Shown piece after piece: positions 5,577 to 12,549 of a stretch of 13,907 nucleotides of DNA (the stretch's first letter is position 1; each line of letters begins with the position of its first letter). The notes beneath the pieces are model-generated. The model saw nothing but the letters and a program-made list of their open reading frames with translations. It searched no databases and was not told the origin of the DNA. The position numbers were made by a program, and so were the translations under genes. This stretch comes from Planctomycetota bacterium. GTDB lineage: Bacteria; Planctomycetota; Planctomycetia; Pirellulales; Lacipirellulaceae. The stretch is taken from the NCBI GenBank assembly GCA_022614705.1, contig JAKEIB010000228.1:1-13907 (forward strand), in the 5' to 3' direction.

Positions 5577-5912
5577 ATGGCCGAAACGCCGTCCAACGAC
5601 GCTGTAGAAAACGAGGCGGCCTCCGCCGAGCCGGCAGCCCCCGTTACGGGAATTGAGGCCGAATTGAGCGGCATGCCGACGCACGCGCGAAGACTTCTCA
5701 AGGTCCGCGTGCCGCTGCGGGTGACGCTTGCCTCGCAACGCAAAAGCGTCCAGGAAATCATCGAACTGGGCCCGGGGTCGATCGTCAAATTCGACAAGAC
5801 TTGCGACCAGCCGCTGGAGTTGATGGTGGGCAACCGCCCGTTGGCTCAGGGCGAGGTAGTGAAGGTCGGCGATAAGTTTGGTTTGCGGATTAGTGGGCTG
5901 ATCAAGCTTTAG
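5577..5912 (+). CDS. FliN/SpoA-domain (surface presentation) protein, stand-alone
   Basis: The 111-residue protein has a disordered acidic/Pro/Ala N-terminus (1-35). A FliM/FliN C-terminal SpoA domain (PF01052 type) follows over about 40-110, with LLKVRVPLRVTLAS, QEIIELGPGSIVKFDK, LELMVGNRPLAQGEVVKVG and FGLRISG, the usual pattern of FliN and type III secretion C-ring proteins. In flagellated bacteria FliN forms the lower C-ring and binds CheY-P, but no flagellar gene is nearby, so its partner is unclear. The ATG at 5577 follows the SD TCGGGAG by 4 nt; the GTG at 5553 lies upstream of that SD and is less likely. The gene ends before two interspersed repeats and a strong bidirectional terminator. 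I withhold the symbol fliN because the context is missing. Confidence 0.85.
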   Translation: MAETPSNDAVENEAASAEPAAPVTGIEAELSGMPTHARRLLKVRVPLRVTLASQRKSVQEIIELGPGSIVKFDKTCDQPLELMVGNRPLAQGEVVKVGDKFGLRISGLIKL

Positions 5913-5975
5913 CTGGGGTCTGTGACCCGGCCCTCTTGTTGTGATCGCCGATAAATCGCGATCGCGCGACCGGTT

Positions 5976-6056
5976 CGGCCGGCCTCCGACAGACCGGCTA
6001 CAGGTGAGCGCGTTTCGAGGCGGCCGGCCTCATAGAGGCCAGCTACAGGTGAGCGC
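5976..6056. repeat. Two direct copies of a 36-bp interspersed palindromic repeat
   Basis: Copies 5976-6011 and 6021-6056 both start CGGCCGGCCTC and end GCTACAGGTGAGCGC, differing in the central bases. Each contains an imperfect inverted repeat (GGCCTC..GAGGCC). They are 9 nt apart in direct orientation. The same core occurs inverted in the flavoenzyme gene at 2037-2075. This is a non-autonomous REP-like element; no transposase is in view. Confidence 0.8.
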
Positions 6057-6061
6057 AACAA

Positions 6062-6103
6062 AAAACCTGCTTCGGACTTTCGCCCGAAGCAGGTTTTGTT
6101 TTT
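6062..6103. terminator. Bidirectional rho-independent terminator
   Basis: AACCTGCTTCGG (6064-6075) pairs perfectly with CCGAAGCAGGTT (6084-6095) around an 8-nt loop. The flanking A and T tracts extend the stem to 14 bp. TTTTGTTTTT follows on the plus strand, and the A run at 6058-6065 supplies a U tract for the minus strand. It would stop both the FliN-like gene (+) and the Cys-rich gene (-), which converge here. Confidence 0.9.
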
Positions 6104-6121
6104 CGTCACTTGCTCACTCAC

Positions 6122-6952
6122 TTAGCGGAGGAAGCTCGTGCGGACCACATCGCGTTGCTGGCCAATCGCGGCATTCGGATCAGCCATCGGACGCGGAGCT
6201 ACCGGGCGGACAGAAGCGCCAGCCTCGGCCGGGGCGGCCGGAGCTTCGGCGTCGCCATCTTCGTGGCTATCGTCGCCGTTGCAACCGCAGGCGTCATCAC
6301 CGCAACCGCCGCCGCAGCAGCTTTGCTCGCAGCAGCAGCTCTGCTCACAGCAGCAACCACAGCCGTTGCTCCGGAACATGCCGCAGAGGCGATCCAAGAG
6401 ACCGCAGCCACCGCCGCAGCTCGAACCGCAACCGCAACCGCAGCTTTGCTCACAGCAGCAGCTCTGCTCTTCGCAGCAGCACGACTGTTCGCAGCAGCAG
6501 CTTTGTTCGCAGCAGCCACCGCAGCCACCGCAATTGAACATGCCGGTGAGGCGATCCAACAGGCCGCAGCCACCGCCGCACCCCGAACCACAGCCGGAGT
6601 CGCAGCAGCACGACTGCTCACAGCAGCAGCTCTGCTCTTCGCAGCAGCACGACTGTTCGCAGCAGCAGCTTTGTTCGCAGCAGCATCCACAGCCGTTGCT
6701 GTGGAACATGCCGCACAGGCGATCCAACAGGCCGCAACCGCCGCCGCAGCTCGAAGAGCAGCAATCGCAGCAGTTACTCTCGCAGCAGCAGCTCTGCTCT
6801 TCGCAGCAGCACGACTTCTCGCAGCAGCAACAGCTGGGCTCACAGCCGCAACCGCAGCCACAGCCAAGCATCTGGTCCAGCAGACACGCGCCGAAGCTCG
6901 GTCCTGCGAGAGCGATGCTCAGCATGAGCGCTCCCAAAAAGTTCCACTTCAT
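6122..6952 (-). CDS. Exported cysteine-rich repeat protein
   Basis: The 276-residue product has an N-terminal signal sequence (MKWNFLGALMLSIALAGPSFGA), followed by about 72 cysteines in total (26%). The pattern CEQSCCCEQSCCCEEQSCC recurs between three copies of GLLDRLxGMF (starting at 74, 130 and 184), a repeat period of about 55 residues. After residue 218 it changes to an acidic, then Pro/Ala-rich tail that lacks cysteine and ends DVVRTSFLR. Cleavage may be by signal peptidase I. FGAC is only a poor lipobox, so a lipoprotein is possible but weaker. Planctomycetes are known for Cys-rich envelope proteins, so a disulfide-linked wall component or metal scavenger is plausible (inference). AGGAGA lies about 9 nt upstream of the ATG. 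The opposite strand is also open over this length as an Ala-rich frame, an artefact of the CAG/GCA-rich repeats. Confidence 0.75.
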   Translation of the reverse strand: MKWNFLGALMLSIALAGPSFGACLLDQMLGCGCGCGCEPSCCCCEKSCCCEEQSCCCESNCCDCCSSSCGGGCGLLDRLCGMFHSNGCGCCCEQSCCCEQSCCCEEQSCCCEQSCCCDSGCGSGCGGGCGLLDRLTGMFNCGGCGGCCEQSCCCEQSCCCEEQSCCCEQSCGCGCGSSCGGGCGLLDRLCGMFRSNGCGCCCEQSCCCEQSCCGGGCGDDACGCNGDDSHEDGDAEAPAAPAEAGASVRPVAPRPMADPNAAIGQQRDVVRTSFLR

Positions 6953-7101
6953 CTCTCGTCGTCTCCTATTTGTTGGAACGTCCCAGGCAGGGATTAGCCG
7001 ACTTCCGGCAACGCGCGATGCCGCCCCACGCCGAACTCTCTCGGTCGTGACGACGGACGCATGGGCCTACGCCGTTGTAGGTAGGCAAGTGCGGCGTAAG
7101 G

Positions 7102-7117
7102 GGCACTTATAAGTGCC
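7102..7117. repeat. Perfect 16-bp palindrome GGCACTTATAAGTGCC
   Basis: The dyad is perfect (GGCACTTA/TAAGTGCC) with no spacer, which suits a dimeric repressor operator better than an RNA hairpin. It lies about 150 nt upstream of the Cys-rich gene start (6952, minus strand). No second copy was seen. Confidence 0.4.
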
Positions 7118-7615
7118 GGGAGTCGAAATCAGGCGGGCTGCTTTGGGGGTTCCGACCATCTTGCGTCAACAACCAGTCGAGCCAGTCCTTGACTCGAATT
7201 TGTCCGGGCCGGTGAGTTGACGCGCATTTGCCGCAAGAGGCACGCGGGTGCATCGCATGCGACAACCTTCGTATCGGCCGCGCGCAGAACAGCGCTTGAA
7301 TCTACGCAAGTAATTTCCACCTGTGGGCTTATTGCAACCATTACGGTAAGTTTGCACGCCGCGGAACGTGGTAAAACATTGACGGCTGCAAGGGCCGATC
7401 GCGGAGATCGTGGCCCGGTGGCGATGCGTCTGATATAGTTAGGCAAAGGCTGCGGCCCGCCGACGGCCCCGTTTGCGAGACGCAACCCTCGCATGGCGCG
7501 TAGTTCCGTCGAGCAGGATACCCGGTTTCCAGCACCTGGCCGCGGCGGCATTTTTGCCGGTGCGGCAAAGTTTAACGCCTAGGCAGCCCCTGATGTCCCT
7601 CGGCGGCGTGGGTGG

Positions 7616-7685
7616 CACGCCCTGAGGCTCGGCGAAGGGCGTGATTTTACTCGGCGCGATCGTTGCCACGCCCTTACAGGGCGTG
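7616..7685. repeat. Pair of CACGCCCT / AGGGCGTG inverted repeats
   Basis: CACGCCCT (7616-7623) faces AGGGCGTG (7636-7643), and the same pair recurs at 7667-7674 and 7678-7685 with a 3-nt loop. The outer arms GGCACGCCCT and AGGGCGTGCC also pair with each other over the whole unit. This looks like an interspersed palindromic repeat, about 70 nt upstream of the propeller gene. Confidence 0.65.
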
Positions 7686-7752
7686 CCATCGTCGGCGGCC
7701 CGCCATCTACTTTCCTCGATATTACTGACACCCGGATGGATATTGTGGAACC

Positions 7753-10020
7753 ATGAGGCTCAAAACTAGCATTCTCATTTCTGTTGCGGTGGCGTGGGGC
7801 TGGACAGCGGGCTTCGTCGGCCTGGCTGCCGGCGCGATCGATCCGATGGATTGGCCGAATTGGCGCGGACCGCAGCAGAATAGTGTCTCCACCGAAAAGG
7901 GGCTGATCGAAAGTTGGGATCCCGACGGCGGCCCCGGCAGCAATCTTCTCTGGAAAAGTGCGGAACTGGCCGGCCGATCGACTCCCATCGTGATGCGCGG
8001 CAAGCTGTACACTATCGTGCGGGACCGGCCGGGCACCGCAACGGAAGGCGAGAAGGTCGTCTGCGTCGACCCGGCGACGGGTGAAATCCTGTGGGAGCAC
8101 CGGTTCAATGTATATTTGTCGGAGGTGCCCGATAGCCGGGTCGGCTGGTCGAGTTGCGCGGGAGACCCGGAAACGGGGCGTGTCTATGCCCAGGGCGTCA
8201 GCGGCTACTTCTGTTGCCTGGAGGGCGATACCGGTAAGGTCGTGTGGGACCGCAGCTTGCACGAGGAATTCGGTCTCATCTCAACTTTCGGCGGGCGAAC
8301 CAATATTCCAATCGTGTTTGAGGACACCGTGCTCGTCAGCGCGGTCGTCGTCGGTTGGGGCGACGAACCCAAATGGGGCGGCTTGGCGCGGCCCGCTCAT
8401 CGATTCATGGCGTTCGACAAAGCGACAGGTGAACTTCGCTGGTTGAACGGCACCAGCATCAGCCCCTTTGATACGACCTACAGCACGCCCACCGTCATGC
8501 CGATCGGTGGCCAGGCCGCGCTGGTGTTTGGCTCGGGCGACGGCCAGGTTTGGGCCATGCAGCCACGCACCGGCAAACAACTTTGGCATCTGCCGCTCGC
8601 TCGAATGGGCCTCAATGCTTCGCCGCTGGTGACCCCCGACGGGCGAGTTTTCATGAGCCATAGCGAGGAGAACACGTTTGGAAACACGATGGGGACCGTT
8701 GTGGAGATCGACGGCACGAAGCTCGGCGATCAAACGGATAAAGAGCTGTGGCGACAATTTGAAGTGATGGCCGGCAAGAGCTCGCCGATTCTTATTGACG
8801 ATCGGCTGTACGTCGTGGACGACTTCGCCAAGCTGTACGTGTTCGATGCAAATTCAGGTGAGCGAATTGCATTCAAAAAGCTTGGCACAACGTCGCGCAG
8901 CACACCGCTTGTTGCCGATGGCAAGATCTATTACTGCACCAACAGCGGCCAGTGGTACATCCTCAAGCCCACTGACGACGGCGTCGAAATCGTCCACCGA
9001 CTGCGGCTATCCGACGAAGAGGTCGACGGCTCGCCAATCGTCTCCCATGGTCGAATTTATCTGCCGACGTCTCAAAACTTGTACTGCATTGGCAACGCAG
9101 AGGTCGAGCCACAGGCCGATCCGCTGCCACCGCCGCCGAAAGAGGATCCAATCACCGATCGGAAACCGGCCGTTCTTCAGCTAGTACCGTACGATGTTTT
9201 GCTCGCGCCTGGTGAGACGCACAAATACAAAGTGCGTCTATACAACGCGAAGGGTCAAAACGTAACGCCGAAAGAAAGCGTTAAGGCAGACTACGCCATC
9301 GATGGCCTGGGAAAGATTTCGCCGGACGGCACCTACACGGCCCCAACCGAAAAAGTGCATCAGTGCGCGCTAATCACATGCAAGCTAGGCGGCTTGACGG
9401 GTACGTCCCGCGTCCGCGTCATTCCGCCGTTACCGTGGAAATGGGATTTCAATAGCGACAAAGACGTGTCGCTCACGTGGATCGGCGGCCGAGTGCGTTA
9501 CGAGATTCGCGACGTCAATGGAGAGCGCATCATCGTCAAGAAGAGCCTGCTGCCCATACCGCGCGAACCATTTACAACAAAGCTCGGCACGCGCAGCATG
9601 ATGTTCATGGGCCCCATAGATCTGGCGAACTACACGATTCAAGGGGACGTACAGCTTCCGGAAGAAAATGGCAAGCTGTCCGACGTGGGCCTCATCAACA
9701 GCGGCTACTACATGACAATTCGCGGGCAGACCAACAAGCTGCGCATCGATAGCTGGCCGTCGCACGACGTGCGCACGCACGAGATGATCGACGCTGGCAT
9801 CAAGCCGGGCGAGTGGTACACGATGAAGCTCTCCGTCGTGCCCAACGGCGAGACGGCCGCAGTCCGTGGCAAGCTGTGGAAGCGCGGCGATCGCGAGCCC
9901 GAGAATTGGACCATCGAAATGATCGACCAGGCGCCCAATCTGCACGGCAGCCCAGGCCTTTACGGCCATGCGTCGGACGCGGAGATATATCTCGATAACT
10001 TGCAGGTCATGCCAAACTAA
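7753..10020 (+). CDS. Secreted PQQ-like beta-propeller protein with Ig-like and lectin-fold C-terminus
   Basis: The 755-residue product has a signal peptide (1-28). The first 34-43 residues of the mature part contain WPNWRGPQQN, the usual opening of planctomycete outer-membrane/periplasmic PQQ-repeat proteins. Blades run from about 65 to 448, with repeats of the type 'VDPATGEILWE' (105-115), 'LEGDTGKVVWD' (156-166), 'FDKATGELRW' (221-230) and 'QPRTGKQLWHL' (270-280). A Pro linker (PLPPPPKEDP, 457-466) leads to an Ig-like domain (about 470-557). The last domain (about 560-755) ends DAEIYLDNLQV, as in concanavalin-like / sugar-binding jelly rolls. No catalytic residues of a PQQ dehydrogenase are evident, so binding or scaffolding in the periplasm is more likely than redox catalysis. 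The ATG has only a weak SD (TGGA). The next gene encodes a related propeller. Confidence 0.85.
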   Translation: MRLKTSILISVAVAWGWTAGFVGLAAGAIDPMDWPNWRGPQQNSVSTEKGLIESWDPDGGPGSNLLWKSAELAGRSTPIVMRGKLYTIVRDRPGTATEGEKVVCVDPATGEILWEHRFNVYLSEVPDSRVGWSSCAGDPETGRVYAQGVSGYFCCLEGDTGKVVWDRSLHEEFGLISTFGGRTNIPIVFEDTVLVSAVVVGWGDEPKWGGLARPAHRFMAFDKATGELRWLNGTSISPFDTTYSTPTVMPIGGQAALVFGSGDGQVWAMQPRTGKQLWHLPLARMGLNASPLVTPDGRVFMSHSEENTFGNTMGTVVEIDGTKLGDQTDKELWRQFEVMAGKSSPILIDDRLYVVDDFAKLYVFDANSGERIAFKKLGTTSRSTPLVADGKIYYCTNSGQWYILKPTDDGVEIVHRLRLSDEEVDGSPIVSHGRIYLPTSQNLYCIGNAEVEPQADPLPPPPKEDPITDRKPAVLQLVPYDVLLAPGETHKYKVRLYNAKGQNVTPKESVKADYAIDGLGKISPDGTYTAPTEKVHQCALITCKLGGLTGTSRVRVIPPLPWKWDFNSDKDVSLTWIGGRVRYEIRDVNGERIIVKKSLLPIPREPFTTKLGTRSMMFMGPIDLANYTIQGDVQLPEENGKLSDVGLINSGYYMTIRGQTNKLRIDSWPSHDVRTHEMIDAGIKPGEWYTMKLSVVPNGETAAVRGKLWKRGDREPENWTIEMIDQAPNLHGSPGLYGHASDAEIYLDNLQVMPN

Positions 10021-10035
10021 TTAACGGAATTATTT

Positions 10036-10192
10036 ACCACAGAGGACACAGTGGTCACAGAGACAAGGCAAAGAGTTATTTGGGAACCAATCCGCCATCT
10101 TCGAAACAAAAAGTCGATGCAATTAATCGGTCATTGAGATAGCTCATTAGCTAATCTGTATTCTCCTCTGTGACCTCTGTGTCCTCTGTGGT
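10036..10192. repeat. Inverted-repeat element (CACAGAGGA type)
   Basis: Arms 10036-10061 and 10167-10192 are reverse complements at 25 of 26 positions. Each arm is built of a roughly 9-nt tandem unit (CACAGAGGA). The 105-nt interior is AT-richer than its surroundings and carries no gene. The element ends 10 nt before the start of the second propeller gene. No transposase or clear target-site duplication was seen. Confidence 0.85.
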
Positions 10193-10202
10193 GAAAAAAA
10201 TC

Positions 10203-11951
10203 ATGCAACGAGTGAGTCGTTCAGATATGAGCAGATACACGATTCGAATTGTTTTTATATTAGTTGTTTGCGCCGTGTGGGCGTTCGTGCAGTTCGCAGC
10301 AGCCGATGAGGGGGACGGTAAGGCGCCCGCGGCGGAGGCGGCGACACCCAACGCCGATTGGAACCAGTGGGGCGGCACGGCTGCGCGGAACAACACGCCG
10401 GTCGGTCACGATATCCCCTCCCAATGGGAGATCGGCGATTTTGATCATCGCACGGGTGAATGGGACTCCACCGGTGCGAAAAACGTGAAGTGGGTCGCGC
10501 GGCTCGGTTCGCAAACATATGGCAATCCGGTCATATCAGGCGGCAAAGTCTTTGTCGGCACCAACAACAGCGGTGGCTGGCTGAAGCGTTACGCCCCAGA
10601 TGTCGATCTCGGAGTCTTATTGGCGTTCGACGTCAAGGACGGCAAATTCCTCTGGCAGCACAGCAGCGAGAAACTGCCCACCGGCCGCGTGCACGACTGG
10701 CCATTGCAAGGCATCTGCAGCGCCGCGCTCGTCGAGGGCGATCGGCTGTGGTTCGTCACCAGCCGCGGCGAGGTGCGTTGTCTCGATACCGAAGGCTTTC
10801 ACGACGACGAGAACGATGGGCCGTTCAAGGGAGAAGCGTTCACCGAAAAGGACGAGGCGGATGTCGTCTGGGTGTTCGACATGATGAAAGAGCTGGGCGT
10901 CGAACAGCACAACATGGCAAGCTGCTCGCTGACGAGTGCGGGCGATTTACTCCTCGTTTGCACGTCGAACGGCGTCGACTTCGAGCACAATTACATCCCG
11001 GCGCCGGAGGCGGCCAGCTTCATTGTGATGAACAAGCATACGAAGGACGTCTTGTGGACGGACGCGTCGCCAGGGGCGAATATTTTGCACGGCCAGTGGT
11101 CATCACCCGCATACGCTGAATTGGGCGGCGTGCCGCAGGTGATCTTCGGCGGCGGCGACGGCTGGCTCTACAGCTTCGCCCCCGAAGGCGACGGCAAAGG
11201 CAACGCCAAGATGTTGTGGAAGTTCGACGCCAACCCGAAAGACTCGAAATACAGCCTAAACCGGGCAACTCGCAACCACATCATCGGCACGCCCGTTGTC
11301 TACGACGGCCGCGTGTACGTGGCGGTCGGCGAGGATCCGGAACACGGCGAGGGCATGGGCCACTTGTGGTGCATCGATCCGACAAAACGCGGCGACGTCA
11401 GCCCAGAGCTGGCGTTCAACTCGAAGGACCCGAACACGCCGATCCCGCACAAGCGGATTCAGGCCGTCGTGCCGGAAGAGGGCGATCTGGCCCGGGCCAA
11501 CCCGAACTCGGCCGCGATTTGGCATTACAGCTATGTCGATCGCAACGGGAACGGCAAGCCCGACTTTGAAGAAACGATGCACCGCACGGTCGGCAGCGTG
11601 GCCATCAAAGACGACATCCTCTACATCGCCGATTTCAGCGGCCTGTTCCACTGCCTCGACGCCAAGACCGGCAAAGTACACTGGACGTACGACATGCTCT
11701 CGGCCACCTGGGGCTCGCCGCTGATTGTTGACGGAAAGGTGTTCATTGGCGATGAGGACGGCGACGTGGCTATTTTCCGCCACTCGGCCGATCCCAAAGT
11801 GGCGATGAAAGACGAAGGCGGTGAAGCGACGCCGTTCTACGGCGAGATCAATATGGGCAACAGCGTGTACAGCACACCGATCGTCGCCGGAAACGTGCTA
11901 TACATTGCGAACCGGACGCACCTATTTGCGATCCAACAAGACAAAGAATGA
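10203..11951 (+). CDS. Secreted PQQ-like beta-propeller protein with EF-hand-like loop
   Basis: The 582-residue product has a signal peptide around YTIRIVFILVVCAVWAFV..AADE, then WNQWGG (53-58), the opening motif of PQQ-repeat propellers. Blade-like repeats include LAFDVKDGKFLWQH (140-153), CLDAKTGKVHWTY and IGDEDGDVAIF. It lacks the extra domains of its neighbour. DRNGNGKPDFEE (446-457) fits a 12-residue EF-hand/dockerin calcium loop (D1, N3, N5, G6, D9, E12) inserted between blades. No dehydrogenase active-site Asp or Cys-Cys disulfide pair is recognisable, so its role is likely binding or assembly outside the cytoplasm. The start is uncertain: GTG 10170 lies inside the inverted repeat, ATG 10203 or ATG 10227 are better, and none has a good SD. 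It sits between two different inverted-repeat elements. Confidence 0.85.
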   Translation: MQRVSRSDMSRYTIRIVFILVVCAVWAFVQFAAADEGDGKAPAAEAATPNADWNQWGGTAARNNTPVGHDIPSQWEIGDFDHRTGEWDSTGAKNVKWVARLGSQTYGNPVISGGKVFVGTNNSGGWLKRYAPDVDLGVLLAFDVKDGKFLWQHSSEKLPTGRVHDWPLQGICSAALVEGDRLWFVTSRGEVRCLDTEGFHDDENDGPFKGEAFTEKDEADVVWVFDMMKELGVEQHNMASCSLTSAGDLLLVCTSNGVDFEHNYIPAPEAASFIVMNKHTKDVLWTDASPGANILHGQWSSPAYAELGGVPQVIFGGGDGWLYSFAPEGDGKGNAKMLWKFDANPKDSKYSLNRATRNHIIGTPVVYDGRVYVAVGEDPEHGEGMGHLWCIDPTKRGDVSPELAFNSKDPNTPIPHKRIQAVVPEEGDLARANPNSAAIWHYSYVDRNGNGKPDFEETMHRTVGSVAIKDDILYIADFSGLFHCLDAKTGKVHWTYDMLSATWGSPLIVDGKVFIGDEDGDVAIFRHSADPKVAMKDEGGEATPFYGEINMGNSVYSTPIVAGNVLYIANRTHLFAIQQDKE

Positions 11952-11954
11952 ATT

Positions 11955-12097
11955 GAACCACGAAGGCACGAAGGACACGAAGCAAGACAATTGTTAGACG
12001 GGATTTACTGGATCGACCGGATGAATCTGTGCAGTTGACCTGTTAATCCCATCAATCCTGTCAGAAAATCTTCGTGTCCTTCGTGCCTTTGTGGTTC
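11955..12097. repeat. Nested inverted-repeat element (CACGAAGGA type)
   Basis: Outer arms 11955-11982 and 12070-12097 match as inverted repeats at 27 of 28 positions and consist of a 9-nt tandem unit (CACGAAGGA). Inside, 11997-12020 and 12039-12062 form a second, weaker inverted pair (17 of 24; GACGGGATTTACTGGAT type). The element begins 3 nt after the propeller stop codon and ends 20 nt before the receiver-like gene, so its 3' arm forms part of that gene's leader. Its plan is like the element at 10036-10192. Confidence 0.85.
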
Positions 12098-12117
12098 ATT
12101 TCATGAGTGAGGCACCT

Positions 12118-12492
12118 ATGCCGAAGCGAGTCCTCGATGTGGGTCAGTGTGGGCCGGATCATGCAACGATGCGATCGTATCTCACGCGCAACTTCCACTG
12201 TGAAGTGGTGCAGACGCACGGGACCGACGACACGCTCGCGCAGTTGAAGTCGAGTCGGTTCGACCTGGTGCTCGTCAATCGCAAGCTGGATGCCGACTAT
12301 TCGGACGGCATCGAAATCATTCGTCAGATCAAAGGGGACAAAGCGATCGCGGCCGTGCCTGTGATGCTCGTGACCAATTTCCCCGAGCATCAAGCCGCGG
12401 CGATCGCCGAAGGCGCAATCCAAGGCTTTGGCAAGCTCGAATACGAAACGCCCGAAACGCGCGAGAAACTGGCCGCCGTTTTAGGCGGCTAA
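12118..12492 (+). CDS. Receiver-like (response regulator) domain protein lacking the phosphoacceptor Asp
   Basis: The 124-residue stand-alone domain has CheY-like alternation: strand 1 RVLDVGQCG, strand 3 FDLVLVN (48-54), helix 3 SDGIEIIRQIK, strand 4 VPVMLVT (80-86) and strand 5 GFGKLEY (103-109). In active receivers strand 3 ends in the phosphorylated Asp, but here it is Asn54. T86 and K106 could be the conserved Thr/Ser and Lys. The acidic pair after strand 1 is also missing. It is therefore probably a phosphorylation-independent pseudo-receiver that acts by protein contacts. ATG 12118 is chosen because GAGG (12109-12112) sits 5 nt upstream; ATG 12103 has no SD and borders the repeat. No kinase lies next to it. 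A planctomycete-specific signalling role is inferred. Confidence 0.7.
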   Translation: MPKRVLDVGQCGPDHATMRSYLTRNFHCEVVQTHGTDDTLAQLKSSRFDLVLVNRKLDADYSDGIEIIRQIKGDKAIAAVPVMLVTNFPEHQAAAIAEGAIQGFGKLEYETPETREKLAAVLGG

Positions 12493-12518
12493 GCGGTTTA
12501 CAATAGCCGCGACGCTAC

Positions 12519-12534
12519 GGTCGCCGCGGCGACC
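12519..12534. repeat. Perfect palindrome GGTCGCCGCGGCGACC
   Basis: A 16-bp perfect dyad in the 57-nt gap between convergent genes, without a T tract. It may act as a termination or stabilising hairpin for either transcript. Confidence 0.4.
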
Positions 12535-12549
12535 CGGCGCCGAGCGCGA

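Larger units (their letters stand above)
6953..7752. other. 800-nt spacer with palindromes and no supported gene
   Basis: The spacer lies between the divergent Cys-rich and propeller genes. Open frames here (such as 7217-7438 + and 7129-7551 -) are Arg/Ala/Thr-rich, lack recognisable motifs and have no good SD. A perfect 16-bp dyad at 7102-7117 and a repeat pair at 7616-7685 are the structured parts. Promoters for both flanking genes must be here, but I cannot place them. Confidence 0.5.

Noticed and set aside
5414..6056. Short repeats as a CRISPR array
   Set aside because: Only two copies of each, adjacent or 9 nt apart, with no regular spacers and no cas genes.
6138..7112. 324-residue plus-strand Gln/Pro-rich frame as a real gene
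   Set aside because: It is antisense to the Cys-rich gene, which has the signal peptide, SD and modular repeats. The plus frame is low-complexity and runs beyond the repeat into unrelated spacer.
7129..7551. 140-residue minus-strand frame in the large spacer
   Set aside because: No motif, no SD, composition expected from GC-rich non-coding DNA.
10036..10192. Inverted-repeat element as an insertion sequence
   Set aside because: The interior is about 105 nt and encodes no transposase; at best it is non-autonomous.
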